Assembly: GCA_038200275.1 (NCBI GenBank)
Contig: JBBPYC010000026.1
Span: forward strand, 84,777 to 148,776
Source: JBBPYC01 sp038200275
GTDB lineage: Bacteria > Pseudomonadota > Gammaproteobacteria > Burkholderiales > Burkholderiaceae_C
Reading direction: 5' to 3'
DNA length: 64,000 nt
Shown: positions 17,068 through 26,615 of the stretch, piece after piece
Numbering within the stretch: position 1 is the stretch's first letter
Layout of the letters: each line of letters starts with the position of its first letter
Program-made: the position numbers and the translations under genes
Notes under the pieces: model-generated
What the model saw: only the letters and a program-made list of their open reading frames with translations
What the model was told of the DNA's origin: nothing
The model's database searches: none

Positions 17068-17921
17068 CCGGCGCGCATGGACGGCTGCAATCCTTCTTCG
17101 ACAGCAGGCACGCCGTCCAACGCATCAGCGACCCGCATGCAGGTCAGTCCGAGAGATTGGGCTTGATCCAGCAGACGCGGCAACACGTCGAGCAGTACCG
17201 GCCGTCCAGCTGATGTGCGCGCGCAGTGCCCATCGTGCAACAGCAGAATATCGCCCGCGCCCAAGCCGGCTGTGAGCCGGGTGAGCACTCGGTCAGGGTC
17301 TTGCACCCGGGTGTCGAAGCCGCGCCGCGTCCAACTCGTCAAGTGCAGCCCCAGGCGGGCCAGCACCGGTTCCAGTAGGGGATTGCGCAAACCCGCTGGC
17401 GCACGAAAAAGCACAGGCAACCGCCCGGTGACGTCTGAGATGGCGTTCTGGGCATCATTTAGCTCGCGCTGCAGCGACTGCGGTCCGGACAGCGAGAAAT
17501 GGTGCGCATGGCGGTGGCTGTGATTTTCAATCTGGTGTCCGCAGCGCACCATCTCGCGCGCAAGCGCCCCATGCGCGCGGACCCGTTCGCCAATGCAAAA
17601 AAAAGTAGCATGCACGCCGCGCTGCGCAAGCAGGTCGAGCACCGCCGGGGTCACCGCCGGGTCGGGTCCATCGTCGATCGTGATTGCAATGCACGCACCA
17701 GCCGATGGCGGCAGCCGCAACAGATTCGGTCCCAGCCAGCGGCTGCGTGGCCACAGGCCGCTGGCGGTCAGCAGTGCGTGATTGGTGGCCACTGCAGCAA
17801 TTGTCCAGGGCCACAGCGTCGGCGCTGCTGCAGCGATTGCAGCCGCACCCAGGTGCAGCCCAACCGAGCCGCGCAGCAGCGTACTCATCCGCCAGCTTCT
17901 CGGCCGAACCATCTCGGTCAT
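17064..17921 (-). CDS. Polysaccharide deacetylase-family protein (NodB-like)
   Basis: A 285-residue protein with two N-terminal hydrophobic segments (about 15-60) and a carbohydrate esterase 4 domain: IAITIDDGPDPAVTP holds the metal/catalytic Asp pair, ENHSHRHAHH the His ligands, and LLHDGH the distal His motif. RAPAGLRNP replaces the usual RPP-type third motif. It probably removes an acyl group from a sugar or lipid-linked intermediate at the membrane. ATGA overlaps with both neighbours place it in the polyene-like operon. Confidence 0.87.
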   Translation of the reverse strand: MTEMVRPRSWRMSTLLRGSVGLHLGAAAIAAAAPTLWPWTIAAVATNHALLTASGLWPRSRWLGPNLLRLPPSAGACIAITIDDGPDPAVTPAVLDLLAQRGVHATFFCIGERVRAHGALAREMVRCGHQIENHSHRHAHHFSLSGPQSLQRELNDAQNAISDVTGRLPVLFRAPAGLRNPLLEPVLARLGLHLTSWTRRGFDTRVQDPDRVLTRLTAGLGAGDILLLHDGHCARTSAGRPVLLDVLPRLLDQAQSLGLTCMRVADALDGVPAVEEGLQPSMRAG

Positions 17922-18724
17922 GGCCGATTCAATCGGGGCAGCGGCGCATGGTCAAGAAACGCTTCCCACAAGCGGTGCCACGGTGCCCAGTCGTGGCCGC
18001 CGCCGGTGGTGAATACGCGCGCTGCGGGCAGCTCCCGCGCAAGCAGTTCGTTGCTGCCGGCAAAGCGGTCGCTGCGACCATAGCCCACGTACAGCGGCGG
18101 CCGGCCGGATGCGCCGGTGGGTGTTTCGGCGTAGCCTTTTAGCCATTGCCAGAGATAGCGATCGGGGTCATCCGGTGTGGCGGCATTTGGTGCCCAGGCG
18201 CCCAGACCGCCAGCCGCGGCGACCGCTGCCGGTATGTCGCGACGGCCGAGGAATGCCGCCATCACGAACACGCCGTCGATCAACTCGCCATGCTCCTTTG
18301 AAAACAGCAGCGAGCCGTAGCCGCCCAGTGAGATACCGGCAAACCAGATGGCTCGGTAGCCCTGCGCACGCGCAGGCCGAACGACTTCGTCCAGCAGGCG
18401 GTCGAGCACGATGCGCTGCATGTAGTACTCGGTGTGCGCATCCACCATCAGCACATCGGCATCGATGCGACGCGCGCGCACCGCTTCCACGAAGCCTTCA
18501 CGCACGAAGTCGTTCGGCACATCGAACGCGCCTGGCAGCAGCACCAGCAAGGTCTCGCTGCGCCGGTCGGGACTGGCCGTGTCAAAGAGACGTTCCATGG
18601 GGGTCGAGATGGCGCGCCGTGGCAAGCACCCGGTGAGCGCAGCGCCGCACAGGGCAAGCAGCAGCACAGACGTCAGCCCGCGCAAGGAGTACATCCACGC
18701 AGCGGCGGAAGGTGGGTGGTTCAT
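17918..18724 (-). CDS. Alpha/beta-hydrolase-like lipoprotein
   Basis: A 268-residue predicted lipoprotein: hydrophobic segment 17-32 followed by the lipobox LTGC (Cys33). The mature part has an alpha/beta-hydrolase look, with LLPGAFD as an oxyanion-type loop, nucleophile Ser132 in GISLGG, and a C-terminal His in GGGHDW. Substrate unknown. It overlaps the deacetylase gene by 4 bases and lies 37 bases after the MMPL exporter gene, so it probably acts in the periplasm on the product handled by this cluster. Confidence 0.78.
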   Translation of the reverse strand: MNHPPSAAAWMYSLRGLTSVLLLALCGAALTGCLPRRAISTPMERLFDTASPDRRSETLLVLLPGAFDVPNDFVREGFVEAVRARRIDADVLMVDAHTEYYMQRIVLDRLLDEVVRPARAQGYRAIWFAGISLGGYGSLLFSKEHGELIDGVFVMAAFLGRRDIPAAVAAAGGLGAWAPNAATPDDPDRYLWQWLKGYAETPTGASGRPPLYVGYGRSDRFAGSNELLARELPAARVFTTGGGHDWAPWHRLWEAFLDHAPLPRLNRP

Positions 18725-18761
18725 AGGAACTCATCGTGGCGGCGTGACTTCAGCCGTTACC

Positions 18762-21281
18762 TTAAGGGGGCGGCCGACTCAGAATAGCCGACAAGCACCA
18801 CGCGCATACTGCGCCGGGACCCACCGTCATGCCGATTGCCGCCAGCACCGGAACCGAGGCGAATGCGAGGACGCCGAAGCCGGCCATGGTGGTCAGCACC
18901 GCGAACAGCAGCGACGCATGGATGCGCGGATCGTGTGGTCCGGGCTGGCTTTGCGCCTCGAAGAACAGTGCGTAGTTCGAGCCGACTGCCACCGTCAGCA
19001 GCAGGCCGACCAGATGCAGCAACGTGAGCTGCACGTTCAGCAGATGTAACCCGGCAGTCACCACCGCCACCGAGGCCAGCAGCGGTAGAAACACCGTCAG
19101 CACGCGCTGAGCAGAGCGCAGACTGGCTGCCAGCACGAGCAAGATCGCCATCAGACCGAGTGTTGAAAGCCATAGGGCTTGTCGCAGGTAGTCCCGGTAT
19201 AGGTCGTTGGATGCGGTCTTCATGTCAAGCAGCACGGTGTCGGCGTCGAGCAGCGGTGCGATGCGCGCACGCAGTGCAGCGGCGTCGATGCCTTCGCGGC
19301 CGCCATCCACCGCGCGGCGATTGCCCATTGCATCAAGGCGCGGGCGCGGCGGCTGTAGCTGAACCAGTGCGTTCCAGTGCGCGGTGCGGCCGTCGTCGGC
19401 CTTGACTTCGGTCAACATGACCTCCAGCGCGGCTGCGAATGGGGCCCGCTGCGTGTCGGCAAATGTCAGCGGCGCAGCTTCGCGTGCTGCCGCCAGGTCA
19501 GCATAGAACGGCTCGATCGCTCCGGCTTTGAACGGCAGCCCTTCAAGCGCTTGCATCATGCGCGTGCGCAGTTCGGCGTCTGCCGGCAACGCGGCGCGCC
19601 GGGCCAACTGAGTCTGCACGCTGGGCAGGTAAGTGCAGGGCGCCTGCCAACCGTCAAGCACCCCGTCGGCGACGGCTTGGTCGAGCGCTGGCGCCAATCG
19701 CTCGCAGCGGCGCAACGCTTCTTGCGCATTGCTGCCGCGCAGCACGATCAGGTAACGCACGTCGGGCGCGCCCATGTCGGCACGCAGGCGGCCGTCGAGT
19801 CGCTGCGCCTCCAGCGGCACCGGACTCAGCGACAGCAGTTCGGCATCAAAGAGCTGCCGCTGGCCCAACAGCACGACCACCACCGCGGCCACAGCAAGCA
19901 TGAGCGCTGGCACCCGCAGTCGGCGTGCCTGCACAATCGCGTCTGTGAGTCGTGCACCCAGCGCCGCCGTGTTGCGCACCGAAAAATTCGCTGGCAGCAG
20001 ATTGGGCAGCAACCATCGCGTGACGGCGGCGGCACTGACGATGCCGGCAATCGAGAACAAGCCAAGCTGCGAGAGACCTGGAAACCCCGACAGCAGCAAC
20101 GCGCCGAAGCCGCAAACCGAAGTCAGCACGCCCAGCCGGATGGTCGGCCAGAAATTGCGTGCATAGCCATCCGCTGCCACCGCGCCCCGCGCTGCGTCTG
20201 CGCCGCCGCCGCGCTGCACGAACAGATAGATGGCGTAGTCGACCGCCTCGCCAACCAGCGTCGCACCAAAGCCCAGCGTGATGCCGTGCACCGTGCCGAA
20301 GCCCAAACTCACCGCGGCGATGCCGGCAAGCACAGCGGTGAGCACCGGCAGCATCCCCAGAAGCAGCGCAGAAACGGACCGGTAGATGGTGTAGAGCAAC
20401 GAGAGGATCAACACCGAGCCAACCATCGACAGTCGCTCGACCGCACTCTTGATCGCATCGCGCGAAGCGACTGCGAATGTGCCGGGGCCGCTGATCAGCA
20501 GCATCGGGTCGGCATGCGCAGCGTTGTTGCCGGACTCGCCAAGCGTGCTGCGTTCGTCAGCCAGTGCGGCAGCAAACGCGCTGCGCACCTGTTCGATTGC
20601 GCGTTGCTGCGCATCGATGTCGTCGCCGCCGGTGCGCGTTTGCAGCAGCAGCAGCACGGTGCGGCCTGTCGCATCGAACCAGTGGCCGTCACGTATTGCG
20701 GGGCCGGCCCCGATGGGCAGCAGCCGGTCGATCAGCCGCAACATTTCACCGGTCGGATCGCGCGCAAACAATTGCTTGACCATGAGGCCACTGCCCGACG
20801 CAATCGCGTCGACGCTCGCCCGCAGCGCTTTCCGCAGTCCGTCGGTGCTGAAATGTTCCTCATCGACGGCGGGGGAGAGCAGATAGCGGTTTGCAAAAAG
20901 TAGGTCGTCGACGGCGTCGCCGGTATCGGCTTGCGGTTCGCCGTTCTGCACCGACTTGATGGCGTCGTTTTCCCGCAGCCGCGCGGCAAACTGTGCGCTC
21001 AAACGCGCCAGACGGGCGGTTTCGGCGGCGGACGGTACGCCCTCGGCGGACGACTCGATACCGACCAACAGCAGGCTCGCGCCAGCGCCGCTCTTGAGCT
21101 GCTCCACCAGCACTTGCTGCGCGGGCGTTGGGCGGTTCGGCAGGAACGCAGAAAAATCGGCGCGGAACTCAGTGCGTGCAATCACCACGGCGCAAGTCAG
21201 CACGAACACAAGCCACAGCGCGAACGCCAGCCAAGTGCCGTGCGGACGTGACGTGCGGCCTACAGCGCGCGGCGGACTCAT
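18762..21281 (-). CDS. MMPL/RND-superfamily lipid exporter
   Basis: An 839-residue inner-membrane protein with the MMPL layout: one N-terminal helix (about 16-36), a large periplasmic domain, a five-helix block (about 265-430), a second periplasmic domain and a second five-helix block at the C-terminus. GFGATLVGEAVDYAIY and the later TVAVGSNYALFF carry polar residues of the proton relay. In aryl-polyene-type clusters this protein (ApeM-like) exports the lipid-linked polyene with a LolA-like carrier, and such a gene lies directly upstream. Confidence 0.88.
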   Translation of the reverse strand: MSPPRAVGRTSRPHGTWLAFALWLVFVLTCAVVIARTEFRADFSAFLPNRPTPAQQVLVEQLKSGAGASLLLVGIESSAEGVPSAAETARLARLSAQFAARLRENDAIKSVQNGEPQADTGDAVDDLLFANRYLLSPAVDEEHFSTDGLRKALRASVDAIASGSGLMVKQLFARDPTGEMLRLIDRLLPIGAGPAIRDGHWFDATGRTVLLLLQTRTGGDDIDAQQRAIEQVRSAFAAALADERSTLGESGNNAAHADPMLLISGPGTFAVASRDAIKSAVERLSMVGSVLILSLLYTIYRSVSALLLGMLPVLTAVLAGIAAVSLGFGTVHGITLGFGATLVGEAVDYAIYLFVQRGGGADAARGAVAADGYARNFWPTIRLGVLTSVCGFGALLLSGFPGLSQLGLFSIAGIVSAAAVTRWLLPNLLPANFSVRNTAALGARLTDAIVQARRLRVPALMLAVAAVVVVLLGQRQLFDAELLSLSPVPLEAQRLDGRLRADMGAPDVRYLIVLRGSNAQEALRRCERLAPALDQAVADGVLDGWQAPCTYLPSVQTQLARRAALPADAELRTRMMQALEGLPFKAGAIEPFYADLAAAREAAPLTFADTQRAPFAAALEVMLTEVKADDGRTAHWNALVQLQPPRPRLDAMGNRRAVDGGREGIDAAALRARIAPLLDADTVLLDMKTASNDLYRDYLRQALWLSTLGLMAILLVLAASLRSAQRVLTVFLPLLASVAVVTAGLHLLNVQLTLLHLVGLLLTVAVGSNYALFFEAQSQPGPHDPRIHASLLFAVLTTMAGFGVLAFASVPVLAAIGMTVGPGAVCAWCLSAILSRPPP

Positions 21282-21300
21282 CGACGCTTGCGATCGGTTG

Positions 21301-21954
21301 CTACTGCGCAGCGGCTGGCTCGATGTTCATCACCGAGTAGTCGCCGTCGGCCAGACGCACCTCGACCTGGCGGACCTGGCCCTGGCGGCCCGACAGCAGC
21401 AGTGACTTGACCGCAACCGGCGCTGCACCCGCTACACCCGTCCTTGGCGTGAGTTGCAGCTTCCACTGCGCCGCCTCGCCCTGCAGCTCGATGACATAGC
21501 CCCGCTCGAGTGCTGCGCGGTCACCGGCAAGTGCTGCTCGGATCGGTTCGATGAAAACTGCGATTTCGGGATGCTCGGCGAGTTGCAGCGTGCGCTGCAA
21601 GCGGCCGCGCTCCAAGGAAAGTGTCTGGCCATCGACACGCATCGACTCGACCTTAGGACGGAGCGTGCGCATCACGAGCGTTGCGGGGGGCTGGAACAGC
21701 AGTTCGCCGGATGAATCGATGGGGGCGTCGAACTGCTGCAGGAATTTTCGCTCGTCGAATGTCGCGCGCGATGGGCCGACCTTGCCGATCATTGAAAGCA
21801 GCGCATCCAGGTCAAACGCACCTGCGGCCTGTGCAAGCGGTCCCAGCATGGAAAGCCCAAGTCCGCAGCCAATGGCGAGCACGAGCGCACTGAGCCGTCG
21901 CTGCGTGTCAGGGAGCCAGTGTTTGCGGGGACTGCCCTTGCTGCCAGAAATCAT
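21301..21954 (-). CDS. LolA-like outer-membrane lipoprotein carrier protein
   Basis: A 217-residue LolA-related protein (ApeL-like in context). A signal peptide covers about residues 20-46, ending AQAAG. The body FDLDALLSMIGKVGPSRATFDERKFLQQFDAPIDSSGELLFQPP matches the LolA start in plan. The ATG at 21952-21954 overlaps the preceding acyltransferase by 47 bases; a GTG inside the signal region would give less overlap but cut the signal. It lies 19 bases before the MMPL exporter, consistent with passing a lipid across the periplasm. Confidence 0.82.
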   Translation of the reverse strand: MISGSKGSPRKHWLPDTQRRLSALVLAIGCGLGLSMLGPLAQAAGAFDLDALLSMIGKVGPSRATFDERKFLQQFDAPIDSSGELLFQPPATLVMRTLRPKVESMRVDGQTLSLERGRLQRTLQLAEHPEIAVFIEPIRAALAGDRAALERGYVIELQGEAAQWKLQLTPRTGVAGAAPVAVKSLLLSGRQGQVRQVEVRLADGDYSVMNIEPAAAQ

Positions 21955-22915
21955 AGAAATTGAACCAGTTGTAAGGGTGCAGCCGGCAAAAATGTTCAAG
22001 CCGCGCGGCGTATTGTTCGGCTGCCTGCTGCACACCTTGAGCGCGCGGAATCCGCGCCTGCGCCGGTGCAGAAAAATCGTGGATCGGTTCGAAATGCACA
22101 TCGTACCGATTGCCGCCACAGTAGAGCCCCAACATCAACAGGATTGGCCGGCGCAGGATGGCCGCAAGCCGAAACGGGCCAGCCGGTAGTCGCACTGGCG
22201 CGCCGAAGAAGTTCACGACCAGCACATCGTCGTCGGCCAGCGTGCGATCGGCCAGCATGCCAACCACCACGCCTTGGTCGAGCCGATCGCGCAGATGCAG
22301 CATCGAGTCGAGCCGGCCGAGTGCGATGATTTCCTGCGCGGCCTGCGGGTTGATCGCTTGCAGCACACGGCCGATCATCTTCGCGTTCTGTTCGTACATC
22401 AGCAGCGCGACTTCAAGCCCCGGCTGCTGATGCGCGATTGCGCGGGTGGCCTCAAAGCTGCCGACATGTGCGCCGAGCATGAAGATGCCGGGCGTGGCCT
22501 GGCTGTGCCCAATGCAATGCTCGGCGCCGTACACCCGCAGGTCAAAGCGATCGAAGCGCCCGTTCAGAAAATAAACGCGGTCGAGCGTCACAGAGGCGAA
22601 GGCGAATACATGGCGCAGACCGTCGCGCCAAGTCGCTGGACCCGGCAGCACGCGGTTCAGCCAAGCCTTGGAGGCGCGCCTTGCCGTGCCGCCAAACAGG
22701 AAAAAGTACGCCGTGGTCGGCCATAGGAGCAGCCGCGCTGCGCGACGGCCGCAATGCAGTGCAACCCAAGCAAACGCAGACAACAGGGCAACGCTGCCGC
22801 GCTCGCGCTCGGTTGACCATGTGGTGCTGGTAAAGCGCGCATCGGGCGGCTGGGTGACTGCAGGCGGCGCGTGTCCGGCTGGAGCTTGGTGATGGTCGCC
22901 GTGCATCACCGACAT
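21908..22915 (-). CDS. LpxL/HtrB-family acyltransferase
   Basis: A 335-residue membrane-associated acyltransferase of the lipid A late-acyltransferase family. After an N-terminal membrane region (about 50-75), GAHVGSFEATRA supplies the HX4E catalytic motif, and ADRTLADDD and the C-terminal YNWFNFYDFW are family motifs. In aryl-polyene clusters this type attaches the polyene acyl chain to a lipid or sugar acceptor. It begins 10 bases after the dehydratase gene and overlaps the LolA-like gene. Confidence 0.87.
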   Translation of the reverse strand: MSVMHGDHHQAPAGHAPPAVTQPPDARFTSTTWSTERERGSVALLSAFAWVALHCGRRAARLLLWPTTAYFFLFGGTARRASKAWLNRVLPGPATWRDGLRHVFAFASVTLDRVYFLNGRFDRFDLRVYGAEHCIGHSQATPGIFMLGAHVGSFEATRAIAHQQPGLEVALLMYEQNAKMIGRVLQAINPQAAQEIIALGRLDSMLHLRDRLDQGVVVGMLADRTLADDDVLVVNFFGAPVRLPAGPFRLAAILRRPILLMLGLYCGGNRYDVHFEPIHDFSAPAQARIPRAQGVQQAAEQYAARLEHFCRLHPYNWFNFYDFWQQGQSPQTLAP

Positions 22916-22925
22916 GCGACATCGA

Positions 22926-23255
22926 TCACGTCGTGCGTTCCTTCGCAGCGAAGCTGCCGGACGCGATTTTGCGGTCGGCTTGAGTCACCGTAAATGCGAT
23001 GGCACCGCTTGGCTGCCGATCAAGGCGAATCAGCAGGCGGGCGCCCGGGCCGGCCGGCTGATGAAACTTCGCCAGCGCGAGGGTGTAGTGATCAATCAAT
23101 GGCGCGACCGCTTGCGTTCCTTCGGCAGCAAATACGGCTTCGATCACGCGCATCACTTCATCGAGCAACACCACCCCGGGCAGGATGGGCTGCCCGGGAA
23201 AATGTCCCGCAAACGCTGGATGGGCGGGGTCGACCGTAAATTCGACTTCAGTCAT
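22926..23255 (-). CDS. FabZ-like hot-dog dehydratase (ApeI-like)
   Basis: A 109-residue hot-dog protein. HPAFAGHFPGQPILPGVVLLDEV contains the FabZ/FabA catalytic His and the conserved GHFPG-x-PxxPG motif; the acidic partner is probably in LLDEV. It would dehydrate 3-hydroxyacyl-ACP during polyene chain growth. The ATG at 23253-23255 overlaps the AMP-ligase gene by 8 bases. It is short for FabZ, as usual for cluster-encoded ApeI-type proteins. Confidence 0.85.
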   Translation of the reverse strand: MTEVEFTVDPAHPAFAGHFPGQPILPGVVLLDEVMRVIEAVFAAEGTQAVAPLIDHYTLALAKFHQPAGPGARLLIRLDRQPSGAIAFTVTQADRKIASGSFAAKERTT

Positions 23256-24615
23256 CGGCGATTCGTGTTTTGGGCCCGAGATGCGCGGCCAATGCAGCAA
23301 GCGCCTGGGTTGGCAGCTTGCCGGTGCTGTTGCGCGGCAACTCAGCCACGAAGTGCAGTGGCCGCGGCATGAAAACAGGATCAATCCGATCGCGCAGGCC
23401 GGCCAATAGCTGAGCCGCATCGAGTCCGGGGGCCACAACGAACGCCTGTGTGCGCTGCACCCGTCCAGCCAGCCCTTCGTCTTCTGCCGACGCAGGCAGG
23501 TAGAACGCGCCGTCGCGTACCCCGGCAATCGAGTTCAACTGATGATCCAGGTATGCCAGCGAAGTACGCTTGCCAGCGATGTTCACCATGTCGGCACTGC
23601 GACCGAGCAACAGGAACGATTGCGGCGACAGCAGCTCGAGTTGGTCAGACAACGACACGGTGCCTTCCACATGGCCGCCATGCGCGACGAATCCGGCGTC
23701 ATTGCCTGTCAGTTGCACACCATCGAAGGTTTCCCAAACCGCGCTGTCGACGGGGCGTCGCGTGGCAAGTTGCCCCGCCTCGGTGCAGCCGTAGATTTCA
23801 AGCAGCGGCGCATCGAACGTGCTTTCGGCCCGCAACGCAAGTTGCGGTGCCAGCGGCGCGGTGGCGCTCACGATTAAAGCCAGCGGCGGCAGAACGACCT
23901 CGGCGTCCAGCACGGCGCGCAGGTGAAATGGGGTCGTCACGAGCACACGCGGAGCCGGCACCTGCTGCAACGCAGCGGCAATGTCGGCCGGATAGAACAG
24001 GTGGCTTGCATCAAACGCGGCGCCATTCAGCAACGCCATCAGCACGGTCGACTCGAATCCGTACATGTGCTGCGCGGGCACGGTGCCGACGACCGTGAAC
24101 GCGCCGGCCATGCCCGCCGCAAGCCGTGCGTGCTCGGCGCGGGCATTGACGACCAGCTTGCCCCAGGTTTTGTCATGCGCGGTCGGCTGTCCGGTCGACC
24201 CGGATGTAAAGACACGCGCGGCGACGAATGCAGCGTCGATATCCGGGGGCTCGAATCGTGGCGCGAGTTTGTCCACAGACCCATCGTCGGATGGGTAGGC
24301 GACCTGCGGCAGCCCAAGGGCACGCTGTGGCTGGTCGCTCAGCAAATACAAATTGGCGTACTCGAGCCGCAACTGCTCAAGCATGGCGTCCCCATGGGTG
24401 GGCGGCAGCAGGCAGGTGTGGCGGGCCCACAGCGCAGCGCCGAAGCCGACCGCGAACCGATACCGATCCGTGCACAGGTTCAGCACCGGGCCACGGGTGG
24501 GCAACCGCGTCGCAACCCGCGCCACATCGGCCAGATACTGTGCGGCCGTGATCGGCCGGCCAAGACGCCAGGCAACCACCGCATGCGCGTTGTCATGACC
24601 GAGCAGTGCAGGCAT
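23248..24615 (-). CDS. AMP-dependent acyl/aryl synthetase (ApeH-like)
   Basis: A 455-residue adenylate-forming enzyme, shorter than acyl-CoA synthetases as expected for the ApeH type. The ATP-binding motif TSGSTGQPTAHDKTW, the YGCTEAG motif and a C-terminal LPRNSTGKLPTQAL with the catalytic Lys are all present. It would activate an aryl acid starter and load it onto the ACP. It sits 8 bases downstream of the membrane-protein gene and overlaps the dehydratase. Confidence 0.88.
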   Translation of the reverse strand: MPALLGHDNAHAVVAWRLGRPITAAQYLADVARVATRLPTRGPVLNLCTDRYRFAVGFGAALWARHTCLLPPTHGDAMLEQLRLEYANLYLLSDQPQRALGLPQVAYPSDDGSVDKLAPRFEPPDIDAAFVAARVFTSGSTGQPTAHDKTWGKLVVNARAEHARLAAGMAGAFTVVGTVPAQHMYGFESTVLMALLNGAAFDASHLFYPADIAAALQQVPAPRVLVTTPFHLRAVLDAEVVLPPLALIVSATAPLAPQLALRAESTFDAPLLEIYGCTEAGQLATRRPVDSAVWETFDGVQLTGNDAGFVAHGGHVEGTVSLSDQLELLSPQSFLLLGRSADMVNIAGKRTSLAYLDHQLNSIAGVRDGAFYLPASAEDEGLAGRVQRTQAFVVAPGLDAAQLLAGLRDRIDPVFMPRPLHFVAELPRNSTGKLPTQALAALAAHLGPKTRIADD

Positions 24616-24623
24616 TGACGGGG

Positions 24624-25340
24624 CTAGCTTGATGCGCCCGGCGCGTCGGCTGCATGCCGACTTTGCCAGAACGCGCGTGCGCCGGCGGCCAGCGACACAT
24701 GCGGATCCAGCGGCAGGGCGACCCGCCGCACTGCGTATTCACCGATGAACATCGCGGCCACCAGCGGCAATGTAAGCAGGTTTGCAAACGTCGACCAGAT
24801 CGGCAGTGGTGCCCACGCGAACAGCGTGAGCGAAATCAAGGCGTCCAGCGCAAAGAACAGAGTCCATGCGAGCGTCGCGCGTTGCGTGTAGACGATTTGT
24901 TTCGGGCTCAGTACCCCGCCGTGCACGCGCTGCGCAAATTGGGTGATCAGCGGCGTTCGACCGCGTCGCAGCGTGTGGGCGAACATGAAACCCAGCAGAC
25001 ACTGCGTGCCGACATGGTCGGCCAGGTAAATCCAGCCGAAGTTGGTCTGCAGACGATCGCGCCAGTACCAACCCAATGCAGCAATTGCAGCCGGTGCCAA
25101 TACCGCACCGATTCGCCAGCCCGCGCCGAGCGCAACGGCGGCAAGCAGCAGCGCAAACGGCAACAGACCCAGAAACATCGTCGCAAGTGGATGTGTCTCT
25201 GCGTCGATCAAATGATGCACGGTGATTTGGTAGCTGACCAACAGCGCCGTCCCTGCGACGGTGCTGGCCACCTTCTGCCAGGGCAGCGCTTCGGCGTGCT
25301 CCCGTGCGGTCTCGTCAAACAATGGGTGAATCTGCGGCAT
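24624..25340 (-). CDS. COG4648-like polytopic membrane protein (ApeG-like)
   Basis: A 238-residue inner-membrane protein with about six hydrophobic helices and the segments FGWIYLADHVGTQCLLG and LPIWSTFANLLTLPLVAAMFIGEYAVR, characteristic of the membrane protein regularly found next to ACP and AMP-ligase genes in aryl-polyene clusters. Its function there is not established. The ATG at 25338-25340, with GGGGT just upstream, is preferred to a TTG six codons earlier. Confidence 0.8.
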   Translation of the reverse strand: MPQIHPLFDETAREHAEALPWQKVASTVAGTALLVSYQITVHHLIDAETHPLATMFLGLLPFALLLAAVALGAGWRIGAVLAPAAIAALGWYWRDRLQTNFGWIYLADHVGTQCLLGFMFAHTLRRGRTPLITQFAQRVHGGVLSPKQIVYTQRATLAWTLFFALDALISLTLFAWAPLPIWSTFANLLTLPLVAAMFIGEYAVRRVALPLDPHVSLAAGARAFWQSRHAADAPGASS

Positions 25341-25394
25341 ACCCCAGGCGCTCGACAAACGGCTGCGTCAACGGCTGGACACGCAAGACGCGCG

Positions 25395-25715
25395 CTACTG
25401 CGTGCGATGCGCTGCGATGTGATCGGCAAGGCTTTGCAGCGAGCCGAAGATCGCCACGTTGCTCTCGTCGTTTGCGCGCATCTGAAAGCCATATTGCTTG
25501 GAAACCACCAGCGCGACTTCGAGCATGTCGATCGAGTCGAGGCCAAGCCCTTCGCCATACAGCGGATCGGCCGGGCCAATCTGCTGCGGATCGACTTCGA
25601 GATTCAATGAAGCCACAATCAGCGCGGCAACTTCCTGCAGAAGCGCTGCATCGGCAGCACCTGCCTCGGGCGATTGCTCAACGGGATGGTCAGAGGGTGC
25701 AGTGGAATTGCTCAT
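25395..25715 (-). CDS. Acyl carrier protein
   Basis: A 106-residue acyl carrier protein; GEGLGLDSIDMLEVA holds the phosphopantetheine Ser in a DSID motif rather than the DSL of fatty-acid ACP. A 35-residue Ser/Glu-rich N-terminal extension precedes the four-helix domain. The ATG is at 25713-25715. Aryl-polyene clusters usually encode two ACPs; only this one was found here. Confidence 0.9.
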   Translation of the reverse strand: MSNSTAPSDHPVEQSPEAGAADAALLQEVAALIVASLNLEVDPQQIGPADPLYGEGLGLDSIDMLEVALVVSKQYGFQMRANDESNVAIFGSLQSLADHIAAHRTQ

Positions 25716-25838
25716 GTCTTGATTGTCTTGGGTCGCCGCTCTTGCGTTACCGAAGGCGACGCGCTGCAGCACAGCATCCCGATGGTACGTGATGGCAATG
25801 GGCAGTCGGGCGCCAGCTGATGGCGTTGCTGGCGCGCC

Positions 25839-26615
25839 TCAAGCTGCATGTCGGCGCGCGAACTTCCGGTACAGCAACCGAGGCAGCCGGCCCGCAAACG
25901 ACGCAAGCAGCCGCGCGTGCATCCACGTCAGCAGCACGTTGTCGCGGCCATACTTGAAGTGTGAGACGCCGCCTTCGGATGCGCTCAGGTACTTGACAGG
26001 TGCATCGATGTTGATGGGTGTCACCCCCGCCCAGCACAGGCGCACCACAACTTCCGGATCAAAATCGAAGCGGCGCATCCAGGGCCGGTTGCGCATCACC
26101 TCGATCAGCGGCGCGATCGGATACACGCGAAAACCAAACAACGAATCCCCAACCCCCGCGCCAAGTGTCTGCAGATGCACCCAGCCGTTCGATAGTTTGC
26201 GGCCGTTCACGCGGATCGCGGGTGCGCTGGTGTCGAACACCGGCTTGCCGAGGATCATCGCCCCAGGCGCGCGACGTGATTCGGCCATGAAATTGTCGAT
26301 CAGGTCGGCCGGATGCTGGCCATCCGAATCCATCGTGAGCGCGTGCGTGAAACCTGCATGCCGCGCGGCTTCGAGTCCGTGCAGCACGGCAGCGCCTTTG
26401 CCCTGATTTTGCGCAAGCACAAACACGCGCAGGCCTGGCTCGCTGATGGCCAATCGTTCGAGTGCGGCGCCGCTGCCGTCGGTGCTGCCGTCGACGACCA
26501 CCCAGACCGGCTGCCACTGGGCCAGCGCTGCTTGGACGGTCTGCAACGCCTGATCACCCGCGTTGTAGCTGGGAATCAACACCAGGTGGGTGCGCGAAGT
26601 GGCGACTTCAGACAT
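25839..26615 (-). CDS. Family 2 glycosyltransferase
   Basis: A 258-residue GT-A fold glycosyltransferase: LVLIPSYNAG at the start, VVDGSTDGS, the DXD-type motif in MDSDGQHP, and FDFDPEVVVRL further on. The lack of long hydrophobic C-terminal helices suggests a soluble or peripheral enzyme. It probably adds a sugar to the lipid or polyene product. It overlaps the PlsC-like gene by 8 bases and lies 123 bases before the ACP gene. Confidence 0.9.
   Translation of the reverse strand: MSEVATSRTHLVLIPSYNAGDQALQTVQAALAQWQPVWVVVDGSTDGSGAALERLAISEPGLRVFVLAQNQGKGAAVLHGLEAARHAGFTHALTMDSDGQHPADLIDNFMAESRRAPGAMILGKPVFDTSAPAIRVNGRKLSNGWVHLQTLGAGVGDSLFGFRVYPIAPLIEVMRNRPWMRRFDFDPEVVVRLCWAGVTPINIDAPVKYLSASEGGVSHFKYGRDNVLLTWMHARLLASFAGRLPRLLYRKFARRHAA

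Noticed and set aside
19377..20903. 508-codon plus-strand frame opposite the MMPL exporter gene
   Set aside because: It lies entirely inside the exporter gene, is rich in Arg, Gln and His as expected of antisense frames, and has no domain.
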